Source: Limnochordales bacterium (GTDB taxonomy: Bacteria > Bacillota > Limnochordia > Limnochordales > DUMU01). Taken from it: DNA of 58,133 nucleotides. Shown piece by piece: positions 1 to 8,249 of this stretch. The stretch is from the NCBI GenBank assembly GCA_014896315.1, contig JADBKP010000003.1, positions 1-58,133 of the forward strand, read 5' to 3'. The notes below the pieces were generated by a model that was not told the origin of the DNA, made no database searches, and saw nothing but the letters and a program-made list of their open reading frames with translations. The translations under genes and the position numbers were made by a program. Position 1 is the first letter of the stretch. Every line of letters begins with the position of its first letter.

Positions 1-672
1 CCGTAGCCGGCTTGGTAGAGGGTCGCAAAGAGGTGGTAGCGGTTATTCCTGGTTACTGGGAATCAGTGGAGAGTGGGTCGGAGGGATTGCGGGACTTGCG
101 AGACCGGGGGATGAATGCACCCCGTCTGGTGATCGGGGACGGGCACTTGGGGATCTGGGGAGCGCTCCGAGTCTCTGCCGGAGGCCGATGAGCAGCGGTG
201 TTGGAATCACAAGGTGCTCAACGTGCTGGAGCAGCTGCCACAACACCAGCAGGTGGCTGCCAAGGCCAAGCTGCGCGAAATCGTCTACGCTCCGACCCGA
301 GTGGAAGCGGAGCACAAGCGTAAGGAGTTTGAGGCGTGGTGTCGCCAGCACGGGTACGGGAAGGCTGCGGAGACCTTAGGCAGGGATTGGGAACGGATGG
401 TGACGTTTTACCGCTACCCCAGGGAGCACTGGGTGCATCTAAGAACCACGAACGTGGTGGAATCGCCCTTTGCGGCATTGCGGCTACGTACGGATGCCGC
501 CAAGCGGTTCAAGAGAGTGGAGCGAGCGACGGCGGTAATCTGGAAGATGCTGATGGTGGCCGAGAAGAAAAAGTTTCGACGGCTTAATGCGCCAGAACTT
601 CTGGCAAGAGTGTACGCCGGGGCACGGTATGAAGACGGCATTGAGGTCGCATGGGAGGGGACTGCCGCCTGA
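1..672 (+). pseudogene. IS256-family transposase, 5'-truncated and frameshifted
   Basis: This is a Mutator/IS256-type DDE transposase, which would catalyse element transposition. The first frame carries the second catalytic Asp in VIGDGHLGIWGAL and stops at 188-190. Coding resumes one frame over at about 170 (ADEQRCWNHKVLNVL) and runs to TGA 672; it includes the catalytic Glu in NVVESPFAALRL. The break lies at GCGCTCCGAGTCT, and copy B has the identical break. The first 85 bases differ from copy B at about 10 sites and the rest is nearly identical. It is probably inactive unless a +1 frameshift joins the two frames. Confidence 0.85.
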
Positions 673-703
673 TGTACATTTACACACCTATTGACGCAAC
701 CTC
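1..703 (+). mobile_element. IS256-family element, copy A (right part only)
   Basis: The window opens inside this element. From about base 86 it matches copy B at 4135-5507 almost base for base. The two copies part company right after a shared CCTATTGACGNAACCTC tail, which puts the right end near 703. The element sits inside an IS3-type orfB whose 3' part continues at 704. The left half lies outside the window. Confidence 0.85.
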
Positions 704-1178
704 ACGGTTCTTCTTCGTGATGCCTATCCTGGACGTGTACGACCGCTCGGTGGTGGAGTTTCACATTGGCCTGACTTGTCAGGCGGAAGAGGCGGCCAAC
801 GCGCTCAGAGAAGCAGTGCGCCGACGCAAACCGGAGTGGGAGGACACCAAACCAGTGGTCCGAACCGACAAAGGGCCACAATTCATTAGCCAGCTGTTTG
901 AGGAGACGTGTGAGCAATTAGGGCTGGAACACGAACGGATACCGAATGCAACCCCCAACAAGAACGCCCACATCGAAGCGTTCAACGGGATCATGGAGGA
1001 GGAATGCCTAGCCCGCAACGAATTCCATACCTTTGCGGAAGCATATCTGACAGTGATCGACTTCATCGACTTCTACAACGAGCGTAGGTTACACTCCGCC
1101 CTGGGGTATCGTAGCCCTCAGGAGTTCCGGGAAGCATACCGGCAGAATCATACGCGACTCGCCCCGATCAAGGCATAG
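704..1178 (+). pseudogene. IS3-family (IS150-like) transposase OrfB, C-terminal remnant
   Basis: This is the integrase-core (rve) half of an IS3-type transposase. Visible motifs are FVMPILDVYDRSVV, the second catalytic Asp in VVRTDKGPQF, and the catalytic Glu in NAHIEAFNGIMEEE, followed by the family's FYNERRLHSALGYRSP ending. The N-terminal part with the first catalytic Asp is missing because the IS256 copy A end abuts it at 703/704. There is no start codon of its own. A short repeat of the type TTGTCC...GGACA follows the stop and may be the element's right end. Confidence 0.85.
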
Positions 1179-1269
1179 TTGTCCATCGATAGGGAGTCGG
1201 CGCGCTGTCCGCTGGACACGCTTGTAGGCAGACGCCTGCTTAGTGATTGGATAGCTATCAATCATCACT

Positions 1270-1731
1270 TTAGTCATGAGATAGTGGTAACACTACCCAG
1301 AACCCGTACCCCTTCCGTCCCTCAACCTCGAACTCCTGTCTACGGAATCCAAAACCAGCCTTTCTCCAAAGGCCTATCGCCTCTATCCTATCCTCTGTAC
1401 TCCACGCACTTACCTGATAGAGTCTGTGCTGGCGAGCCCATTGAACAGTCCTCTGTAACAGACTACTACCTATCCCTCGTCGCTGATAGCTCGGCCGTAC
1501 AACGATAATGTTGATGAAAGCTTCCGATAAGTCCGCCAATGGCGGCGGCAATGGTCTCCGAAATGCCGATATGAACCCTACAAGATCCTCACCAACGAAG
1601 GCACATATCGAGAAGCAATCTGGCCCAAGACGGATATGTTCACCCGCATTTCCCCACGACTTGTCCGCAATGATCTGATCCCTGAGACTATGGGTGATCT
1701 CCCTATACTCTAGGTCATCCATGCGTTCCAT
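1270..1731 (-). CDS. GNAT-family N-acetyltransferase
   Basis: A 153-residue protein of the GNAT fold, which transfers an acetyl group from acetyl-CoA to an unknown amine. The diagnostic motif A is FINIIVVRPSYQRRGIGSSLLQ: a beta-4 strand followed by the R-R-G-I-G-S pyrophosphate-binding loop. Further on come a helix and the AIGLWRKAGF motif B. The ATG at 1731 was chosen because AAGGAG lies 8 bases upstream; the frame stays open to 1761 without a ribosome site. It looks intact although it stands between transposon remnants. The substrate cannot be told from sequence. Confidence 0.85.
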   Translation of the reverse strand: MERMDDLEYREITHSLRDQIIADKSWGNAGEHIRLGPDCFSICAFVGEDLVGFISAFRRPLPPPLADLSEAFINIIVVRPSYQRRGIGSSLLQRTVQWARQHRLYQVSAWSTEDRIEAIGLWRKAGFGFRRQEFEVEGRKGYGFWVVLPLSHD

Positions 1732-2122
1732 GTTCTCAACTCCTTGAGGCCGGTAGCTCACTACGATGGTTGGACACGCCTAACGGATCTTCCTGTCAGC
1801 GGCGGTTCCCAGCGGTCTTTTCTGAGCCATCGCAAGTCTAGCGTAGCCTCTTGGCAGGCAGTCCCATCGGGAATATCGACGATCGGACCGCCAGAGTTAC
1901 TCCGTTCACTGAGGCCTCCAGGTACAACGCCTCTGGGGTGATCCTGCGCCCCATCAAGTCGCATGCATAGGCGTAAAACTCACAATCTGTTAATCCTGCT
2001 GCCAATATTATATTGACATGGAGTAAAATAGCAAGCAGGCGGTGGCTTGGGTATGAGGGTATCTCGCCGATCTCCGCGCCCATACGGGCTGAACCAAGAT
2101 ACCACGACGAGGTGAGCCCCAG
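1732..2122. other. Intergenic stretch without a recognisable gene
   Basis: About 390 bases between the acetyltransferase and a transposase remnant. Short open frames exist on both strands, but none has a ribosome site or a family motif I recognise. A locally AT-rich patch (about 1995-2030) could hold a promoter, but no clear pair of boxes was found. Confidence 0.4.
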
Positions 2123-2547
2123 ATGGCTGTGACGCTGGTAGTGGTCCATGACCGGTGGGATCAGGAAGAGCCCTACCGCGTGTTGGCAGCCAGCGATCCC
2201 CGGATGCAGGGACTGGGAGTGATTAACTTCTACCTGCTCCGCTGGGAAATGGAGAATATCCGTCGCGAGGCCAAGAGTCAGCTGGGCCTGGCGAAGTTCC
2301 ATGTACGGAAGCTGCATGCAATCAAGGCTCATATTGCTTTCACTTCACTGCCATGTTGGTGGCTGCGCTGTTCCGACGGTACGGCCCAACCCTAAAAGAA
2401 ACCGGCATCACGGCAATCCGCCGTACGATCATTGCCATAGCCGCCTACATGAGGGGTAAACGCAGGCTAAGGCTGCAGGTGGACGAATCGGACCGTCAAG
2501 CAATAGAGGCAATGGGACGGGCTTTAGAGGCCCTCGCCGTTGGCTAG
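2123..2547 (+). pseudogene. DDE transposase (IS4/IS1634-like), C-terminal remnant with frameshift
   Basis: The first frame (2123-2395) encodes YLLRWEMENIRREAKSQLGL. This is the typical Y-x3-W-x-I/M-E...K...LGL end region of DDE transposases, carrying the catalytic Glu. Homology then moves to another frame at about 2340-2355 (AMLVAALFRRYGPTLK) and ends at 2547. The upstream two thirds are absent. The family assignment rests on this one region, so IS4 versus IS1634 is uncertain. It abuts a truncated HAD gene six bases downstream. Confidence 0.6.
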
Positions 2548-2552
2548 AGGCA

Positions 2553-2810
2553 ATGGTAAAGAATGGCACACAATCTCTGTTCCAAATCGATATTCGACGA
2601 AGCTATGTCGTTGGTGATATGGGGGCTAGAGATATGAACCTGGCCAAAAACGTCCAGGCCAAGGCAATTCTGGTTCTCACTGGGGTGGGTAAGGGGAGTA
2701 TTGGGGAATACAGAGACACCTGGTCGGGTTTTGAGCCGGACTATGTGGCCGATAACGTTCTTGCTGCTGTCAACTGGATACTGCTGCAGGAGACGCGGCC
2801 GCGAGTTTAG
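2553..2810 (+). pseudogene. HAD-IIIA phosphatase (GmhB-like), C-terminal fragment
   Basis: 85 residues equivalent to the C-terminal part of HAD-superfamily phosphatases of the histidinol/heptose-bisphosphate type. SYVVGDMGARDMNLAKN is HAD motif IV with the Mg-binding Asp residues, followed by AKAILVLTGVGKG. Motif I (DxDGT, the nucleophile), motif II and the Lys of motif III are all missing, so the fragment cannot be active. It begins directly after a transposase remnant, which suggests transposition or deletion removed the 5' part. Its stop overlaps the convergent Uma2 stop by 4 bases. Confidence 0.7.
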
Positions 2811-3250
2811 GACAAACCCATCAGGCTGACTTCGAAGCCGGGTAGCACGTGGGAGCAGAGGATGTCCTGCCTGCCCAAACGAGTAATCCGCCAGCCCCCG
2901 GCTTCTTGCGCGTGGTGCAGTAGCGTGGTCTCTTCGATGTCGGCGATCCACAGCTCACGAACGCCCTTTGCGAAGCACACGTCTCGTTTGCGGCCAAGGT
3001 CGAAGTGACGGGCAGAAGGTGAGAGCACTTCCACGACCAAGTCGGGAGTCCCCAACACTGCGTGATCGGCGATGATGTGCAGACGATCCTTGGCGATGAA
3101 GATGATGTCGGGTTGCAACGACTGATCGGCTGCGAGTACGACGTCCGGCGGGACGAAGTATACAGCGCTGGGACCGTCGAATCGGGTGTATGTAGAAATC
3201 GCGTACCATATATTACCAGCAACCAATGGAGTCAAGACCTGATGGGGCTT
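2807..3250 (-). pseudogene. Uma2-family (DUF820) restriction-like nuclease, N-terminally truncated
   Basis: The Uma2 fold is a PD-(D/E)XK nuclease-like domain common in accessory regions. Here QPDIIFIAKDRL, GTPDLVVEVLSPS and KRDVCFAKGVRELWIAD give the PD...(D/E)xE...K core in order. Recognisable homology begins at about 3250. The frame stays open to 3415, but that extra part is read through non-homologous DNA including a hairpin, so the usual first 40-60 residues are missing. It is probably dead, though an internal start cannot be excluded. Confidence 0.65.
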
Positions 3251-3268
3251 GCAGGCCCCTGTGAAAAA

Positions 3269-3317
3269 CCCACGAATCATCTTTGGTGACAGAACCAAAG
3301 GAGTGATGATCCGTGGG
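3269..3317. repeat. Long imperfect hairpin
   Basis: CCCACGAATCATC pairs with GATGATCCGTGGG (13 bp, one mismatch), and TTTGGT pairs with ACCAAA inside it. The structure sits between the truncated Uma2 gene and an IS256 fragment and covers the start of a 30-codon open frame (ATG at 3306, TGA at 3398). It may be a transposon sub-terminal structure or a leader hairpin. Confidence 0.5.
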
Positions 3318-3398
3318 CAGATCCAGAATACCATCCCCTCCCGTTCGGGGCAATCTGCAAACGAGCTTGTCCCGATCTTCGTGGAATTTGAGTGGTGA
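3306..3398 (+). other. 30-codon open frame, possible N-terminal remnant of a lost gene
   Basis: An ATG with AAAGGAG just upstream opens a frame reading MIRGQIQNTI...ELVPIFVEFEW before TGA. It looks like the beginning of a protein cut off by the neighbouring IS256-type end. I do not recognise the family with confidence. It lies on the 3' arm of the hairpin at 3269-3317. Confidence 0.25.
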
Positions 3399-3411
3399 CC
3401 CCCCGTGTAAT

Positions 3412-4058
3412 TCACGCTGTTTGGATGGATTCCTCTCGACCTGGGTTTCCCTGTCCCACTTGCTTTCGTAAGGCGTCTTGCAGCACAGCCATCAAGAGAT
3501 AGCCACGAATCCGGCGAAAGCCTTTCTCAGCGGTAAGAAAGGCCACGGCTACCCAACGGTCCACCTGTCTGCCTGACCCCCATTTCTTGACCCGCTTGGC
3601 CTGCGCTGAGAATGTGGAGAAGGGGGATTTAATGGGATTCGTGGTGGCTAGACTCACGCGCAGAGCTCCGGGTAAACCTAGCCGATGTACGGTCAGCGTT
3701 TCCTCCATTCCCTCCCTCAGGCTCCTCGCAGCCCCAGGGTAGTTCTGCTCCAATCGGCCGGCCAACCGCTCCAGATGCTTCTTGGCTGTTTCGTAATCAG
3801 GTTCCAAGTATGCCTGGCGGAGCTCCCGGGCTACAGCCTTCTGCTCGCTGTTGGGCAGATGATCCAGCACGTTCCGCTTCTTGTGAACCTGACACCTTTG
3901 GACCACTGCCTTATTACCAAATACAGCCCCTACAGCAGAGCGTAACGCTTTGGAACCATCAATGACTATCAGTAACCCTTCCTCATACTTCAGCCCCCGC
4001 TGGACCAGGTCCTCCAGGAGCTCTTTGGTCACCGTCGCGTTTTCCGTTGCCCCTTCCC
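3412..4058 (-). pseudogene. Second, different IS256-family transposase, C-terminal half
   Basis: This is an IS256/Mutator transposase unrelated at DNA level to copies A and B. It reads EGATENATV, then EGLLIVIDGSKALRSAV (second catalytic Asp), RCQVHKKRNVLDHLP, and a TNPIKSPFSTF region where IS256 enzymes carry the catalytic Glu (N-x-I-E/V-E-S). The Glu appears as Lys here (NPIKSPF), which would inactivate it. The first catalytic Asp is also missing. The upstream end is replaced at 4059 by an IS21-type terminus, so the apparent N-terminal residues MGQFTAGVD are not part of the gene. Confidence 0.8.
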
Positions 4059-4134
4059 TGTCAACGCCGGCTGTAAATTGACCCACTACGCGCCGGTTTG
4101 GAATTGACCCACCCCCGGGAAAGCAGTCCTAATC
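4059..4134. mobile_element. Orphan IS21-type terminal region
   Basis: TGTCAACGCCGGCTGTAAA begins here, followed by spaced copies of TTGACCCAC with GCGCCGG between them. This is the multiple-repeat arrangement of IS21-family ends. The same layout with a few substitutions occurs at the end of the IS21 relic near 25045-25101. No istA or istB follows. IS256 copy B begins at 4135, so only the terminus survives. It truncates the IS256-type transposase to its left. Confidence 0.65.
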
Positions 4135-5507
4135 GAGCTACCCTCAAAAGGTGTGGAAATGTGCGTAGGCGGTGTACCCTCCTGTTGAGAGAACCAACCG
4201 GGGCAATGGGCCCCAGTAAGGAGGAGAGCCACCGCCATGGACAAGCGCACCACATCGAGCAGCCTGCCGTCAAGTCCCACTTGGGAAGGACTGCATGAAT
4301 GGCTTCGGGATAGGATCCAGGAGCTTATTCAGGAATTGCTGGAGGATGAGGTAACTGAGCTTTTGGGCCGTGTTCGGTATCAGCGCCGGGCCGTCGTTGA
4401 CGGCCCACCCGGCTACCGAAATGGGTATGGCAAGCCGCGGAAGCTAACGACTCCCCTGGGTACCATCACCCTTCGCCGTCCACGAGTGCGAGGCCTGGAG
4501 GAACGGTTCGAGAGCCGGATTCTACCCTTGTTTGTGCGGCGCACGAAAGAGGTTTCCGAGCTCTTGCCAGAGCTGTACCTGCACGGGCTGGCAGAGGGGG
4601 ACTTTGACCTAGCCCTGCGAGGGCTGTTGGGAGAGGGAGCACCTGTGTCGGCCAGCACGGTGGCCCGGCTGAAGGAGCAATGGCAGGCCGAATGGGAAGC
4701 CTGGCGAACACGACGGCTCGACGACCTACGGGTGGTTTACCTTTGGATAGATGGGATCTACGTGAAAGCAGGACTAGAACGAGAACGAGCTGCATTGCTG
4801 GTGGCCGTAGCCGGTTTAGTAGATGGCCGCAAGGAGGTGGTAGCGGTTACTCCTGGTTACCGGGAATCAGTGGAGAATTGGTCGGAGGTATTGCGGGACT
4901 TGCGAGACCGGGGGATGAATGCACCCCGTCTGGTGATCGGGGACGGGCACTTGGGGATCTGGGGAGCGCTCCGAGTCTCTGCCGGAGGCCGATGAGCAGC
5001 GGTGTTGGAATCACAAGGTGCTCAACGTGCTGGAGCAGCTGCCACAACACCAGCAGGTGGCTGCCAAGGCCAAGCTGCGCGAAATCGTCTACGCTCCGAC
5101 CCGAGTGGAAGCGGAGCACAAGCGTAAGGAGTTTGAGGCGTGGTGTCGCCAGCACGGGTACGGGAAGGCTGCGGAGACCTTAGGCAGGGATTGGGAACGG
5201 ATGGTGACGTTTTACCGCTACCCCAGGGAGCACTGGGTGCATCTAAGAACCACGAACGTGGTGGAATCGCCCTTTGCGGCATTGCGGCTACGTACGGATG
5301 CCGCCAAGCGGTTCAAGAGAGTGGAGCGAGCGACGGCGGTAATCTGGAAGATGCTGATGGTGGCCGAGAAGAAAAAGTTTCGACGGCTTAATGCGCCAGA
5401 ACTTCTGGCAAGAGTGTACGCCGGGGCACGGTACGAAGACGGCATTGAGGTCGCATGGGAGGGAACTGCCGCCTGATGCGCATTTACACACCTATTGACG
5501 AAACCTC
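4135..5507 (+). mobile_element. IS256-family element, copy B (complete in length)
   Basis: Left end GAGCTACCCTCAAAAGGTGT and the reverse complement of the right end, GAGGTTTCGTCAATAGGTGT, align as imperfect inverted repeats of about 26 bp, continuing into AAATG...AGGCGG. The length of about 1.37 kb is normal for the family. No clear 8-9 bp target duplication flanks it, consistent with rearrangement after insertion. It interrupts an unidentified gene on the right (5508-5853). Confidence 0.8.
4237..5476 (+). pseudogene. IS256-family transposase, full length but split by a frameshift
   Basis: It begins at ATG 4237 (GGAGAG upstream) with the family N-terminus. ELLEDEVTELLGRVRYQRR is followed by GYRNGYGKPRKLTTPLGTI, then the catalytic Asp in YLWIDGIYVKAG and the second Asp in VIGDGHLGIWGAL. 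The frame is then lost and stops at 4995. From about 4970 the next frame continues with ADEQRCWNHKVLNVL and the Glu of NVVESPFAAL to TGA 5476. One extra base in GCGCTCCGAGTCT explains the break, or a +1 ribosomal slip could bridge it. Apart from this break the transposase looks complete. Confidence 0.85.
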
Positions 5508-5853
5508 GATCCTTCCCGACCTCTGCCGAAGTGGCGCGGAGACGGTCGCGCCTCTGGTAGCCCAGTGGGACTGGTACCAGACCGGCGGGCGTTGGTGCGG
5601 GCGCTTGCTTGTAAGAGATGATGCTGCGTATCAACGAGGTGGAGGTGCGCCAAGTCCCTTGATGAACGTAGAAGAGATTAGCATCGCACGCTGTAGCTCC
5701 TTTGCTACCTTCGCCGTTGTGACCCCCGACGGCCGATCGTATAGCAAAGACGAGGAGGCGGACGAAGAAACGTGGGAGGGGCAGTTCTTTGACCGCTTTC
5801 TCAAAAACGCTGACCTCGAGACCATAATCACTATTGTGGATTGCCATGTCTGA
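5508..5853 (+). pseudogene. Unidentified gene, 3' fragment cut by IS256 copy B
   Basis: The open frame runs in from the IS end and encodes about 115 residues. These include WDWYQTGGRWCGRL, a pattern I associate with hypothetical phage or accessory proteins, and the ending FFDRFLKNADLETIITIVDCHV. It has no start of its own: the 5' part was separated by the insertion and is not seen in the window. The function is unknown. Confidence 0.5.
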
Positions 5854-5921
5854 GGCAAGGAATGCCAAGATCCGTTACCGAGGCAGGACGAACGGGCCGC
5901 CGAAGCGATCAGCAAGACGAC

Positions 5922-5957
5922 AAAGCCCCTCCGGAAACTCACTTCCAGAGGGGCTTT
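5922..5957 (-). terminator. Rho-independent terminator after tRNA-Ala
   Basis: AAAGCCCCTCCGGAA pairs with TTCCAGAGGGGCTTT across a 6-base loop, with A/T tracts on both sides. It lies just downstream of the minus-strand tRNA gene. Confidence 0.8.
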
Positions 5958-5961
5958 AAAC

Positions 5962-6037
5962 TGGTGGACCTGAAGGGATTCGAACCCTCGACCTCTGCGA
6001 TGCGAACGCAGCGCTCTCCCAACTGAGCTACAGGCCC
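5962..6037 (-). tRNA. tRNA-Ala (anticodon CGC)
   Basis: Read on the minus strand, the gene starts GGGCCTGTAGCTCAG and has an anticodon arm CTGCG-TTCGCAT-CGCAG with CGC at positions 34-36, decoding GCG. The T arm carries GGTTCGAATCC and the acceptor closes with CAGGTCC-A plus an encoded CCA. The G3-U70 wobble pair that identifies alanine tRNA is present. It stands alone, just beyond the mobile-element block; tRNA 3' ends are frequent integration targets. Confidence 0.97.
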
Positions 6038-6103
6038 AAAACTTTTGGCCAGGCAACACCCATATTGTACGCGACTGGAGCGCCGCAGGCAAGAGGCATC
6101 AGC

Positions 6104-6481
6104 TCAACTGAGCCCCCCGCGGAAATGCTCATCCAATGGCCGGGAGAAAGCCTCCCCCCATATCTCTTGAGCTGCTTCGACCCCTTGCAGGAGCCTGCGA
6201 GCGACCTCCTGGACCGTGCGAACCTCCCTGGACTCGCGCCCTTGCCCCGTCGACCGCTCCCCCGAGGATCGTACCTTCGCCTCTACCCGCTGCAGGGCCT
6301 GGTGGAGCGTGGCGAGCGCCGCCTGCACCCCTGCATCCAGCTCCTCACAGCCTTCTTTTCCCAGCGTGTCCCAGACCGACTGGTCCAGAATCAGTGTCCG
6401 CAGTGCCTCCTGAGCTTCCTGCAGTGGACGTTGCGCCCGGTGTAATACCGCCCATACCTCTGCCGCCCGTCTGAGCCCCAC
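6104..6481 (-). CDS. Small helical protein of unknown function
   Basis: 125 residues, rich in Glu, Arg, Ala and Leu, with long predicted helical stretches (LQEAQEALRTLILDQ, AALATLHQALQRVEAKV) that may form a coiled coil. No catalytic motif or membrane segment is seen. GTG at 6481 was preferred because GGGGGAGGG lies 6 bases upstream; the frame is open to 6559. It lies about 50 bases downstream of the lipoprotein gene on the same strand and is probably cotranscribed. I do not recognise the family. Confidence 0.55.
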   Translation of the reverse strand: MGLRRAAEVWAVLHRAQRPLQEAQEALRTLILDQSVWDTLGKEGCEELDAGVQAALATLHQALQRVEAKVRSSGERSTGQGRESREVRTVQEVARRLLQGVEAAQEIWGEAFSRPLDEHFRGGLS

Positions 6482-6533
6482 TGGTGGCCCTCCCCCGTCG
6501 TTATTTCTGCACTTCTGTCCGCGACATCCCAGT

Positions 6534-8090
6534 TTATTCTGCCGCTCCTTGCGCGCCACCAGTCAGGGTGAAGCTGCGAACCGGCGAGACAGCAAGGCTC
6601 ACCGCGTCGTACTGAGTCCGCTCGGGCAAAAAGAGCGGCAGCGCTGCTACGGCCACAACCCGCCACCGGTATGTGCCCGCCGGCAACCCGCCGGCAGCCT
6701 GGGTGAGGTCTACCCGTGTACCGGTTGTGAACCCACTCCAGATCACCCGGTTGCTCTGCCCGGCGAGTACCTCGACGATGTACCCGTGTGCCAGGCTGTC
6801 ACCCGCCCACTCGAGCACCGGCAGGGAGCTTGTGACCCTTCCGTCTGCCGGCGAGAGCAGGCGGGGATCGGCGAGATGCGGCAGCACTTCCACCGGACCG
6901 GCCGTGGCTGCCGGACCGCTCGCCCCTCCCCTCGCCGCCGCCAGGGTGTACGTTAACCTGTCGCCGGCCGCCAGTTTGCCCTCGCTATCACTCCAGGAGT
7001 ACTCGCGCCATACTCCGGAGGGGTCAGGCCGTCCGACCGCCGTCGGCACGGTCGCACTCTGCCCCCCGTTGCGTCGTAATAAGAATCCTTCCACCGCCTG
7101 CGCCGTGTCTGCCGGCCACCGCCACCGCAGCCCGACATACACGAGTCCAGTCCCCACCTGCTGCACCCGGACTGCGGGTCTTCCTTGGAGTTTTGCCTTT
7201 CCATCGACCGCAGGCAAGGGGGCCACCGCCCGTATCAGCTGCGCCGCTGCCCGGGCATCACGCCCCGCCATCTGACCCTGCGCCTGCACCGAGCCCGCAG
7301 CGCTTTCTCCATCCTCGGCGAGCCAGGAATAGGCCGCAGGAGTCACCGACACCGCCGTCGCCCTGAAGTCTGCCGGAGCACTGGCCGGAGCCGACCCGCC
7401 CGGAGGGTCGGAAGACGGCCCGATCCGGACCCGCCGTTCGTACACGGTAGCATTCCCCGACACTCCACCCGCGGCCCCGGCCGCGGCCCGGTCCGTCACC
7501 CGCAGCACCAGGCGGTACTCGGCCACCGGCCACATGCCGGCGGGAAGCTCTACAGTTCCTTCCCAGGAGGTCTGACCCTCCAGATCGGCGCGCCAGACCG
7601 CAACAGAACCGGCAATCAGAATCTCGGCCTGCCCCAGCCCCCCATCATCGGTAAACCGCAACTGCCACTTCCGACCGCTGCTGTCGGCGTCCGTCCACGT
7701 AACCTGGGGCGGATTGCGGTCGGCCGAAGGCGAAGACAGCGGGAGAGAGTAAAGTACGATATCCTGCCGTCCGCCGGAGTCGACCCGGCCGAGCCAACGG
7801 GTAGTGGTACGAGAAGGAGCGGAGGCAACCAGCGAGATCTCCCCCGGCTGGACCGCCCCGAAACTGAACCGTCCGGCGGCATCGGTCACCGCCGTAGCCG
7901 TCCCTTTGTCACCATGGGTAATAGCAACGTTCACCCCGGAGACCGGCAATCCGCCCGGTCCCTCGGTGACCCGCCCGCCCACGGCAACACCTGCACTGCC
8001 CGGTGACCCGCCGCCGCAGCCGGCCACCGAAAGACCCAAAACACAAGACAACAGGATTCCTGCCCAAACTCGCAACTGCCGCTGCCGCAT
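6534..8090 (-). CDS. Lipoprotein with carboxypeptidase-regulatory-like domain
   Basis: A 518-residue exported lipoprotein. ATG 8090 follows AGGAGGGG by about 4 bases. A hydrophobic signal peptide ends in the lipobox LSVAGC (Cys 25), then a Gly/Ser linker. Residues 32-105 form a carboxypeptidase-regulatory-like beta domain (GGRVTEGPGGLPVSGVNVAI...TDAAGRFSFGAVQPG). The middle has fibronectin-like strands, and the last about 110 residues contain LLSPADGRVTSSLPVLEWAG...LPAGTYRWRVVA. The same order of modules recurs in the lipoprotein at 22889-24493. It is probably surface or outer-membrane anchored with a structural or binding role; no enzyme motif is visible. Confidence 0.8.
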   Translation of the reverse strand: MRQRQLRVWAGILLSCVLGLSVAGCGGGSPGSAGVAVGGRVTEGPGGLPVSGVNVAITHGDKGTATAVTDAAGRFSFGAVQPGEISLVASAPSRTTTRWLGRVDSGGRQDIVLYSLPLSSPSADRNPPQVTWTDADSSGRKWQLRFTDDGGLGQAEILIAGSVAVWRADLEGQTSWEGTVELPAGMWPVAEYRLVLRVTDRAAAGAAGGVSGNATVYERRVRIGPSSDPPGGSAPASAPADFRATAVSVTPAAYSWLAEDGESAAGSVQAQGQMAGRDARAAAQLIRAVAPLPAVDGKAKLQGRPAVRVQQVGTGLVYVGLRWRWPADTAQAVEGFLLRRNGGQSATVPTAVGRPDPSGVWREYSWSDSEGKLAAGDRLTYTLAAARGGASGPAATAGPVEVLPHLADPRLLSPADGRVTSSLPVLEWAGDSLAHGYIVEVLAGQSNRVIWSGFTTGTRVDLTQAAGGLPAGTYRWRVVAVAALPLFLPERTQYDAVSLAVSPVRSFTLTGGAQGAAE

Positions 8091-8249
8091 CTTTCCCCTC
8101 CTGGTACAGTGCCGGCAACTCAACCCACATTTATCAGACGAATATAAAGGGTGATTCGGCCCCTACGAAAGGTATGCGCCTGGTTCACCCCGAAATCTCT
8201 TGTGAACCAAGCGGCTTCAACTTTACCGCATCTGCAGGTGAAGGCGCAT

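Noticed and set aside
1838-2332. 164-codon open frame on the minus strand
   Set aside because: It runs antisense through a transposase remnant and has no ribosome site or family motif; judged a shadow frame.
5218-5868. 216-codon minus-strand frame
   Set aside because: It is antisense to the IS256 transposase Glu region and the adjoining gene fragment; no motif or start signal.
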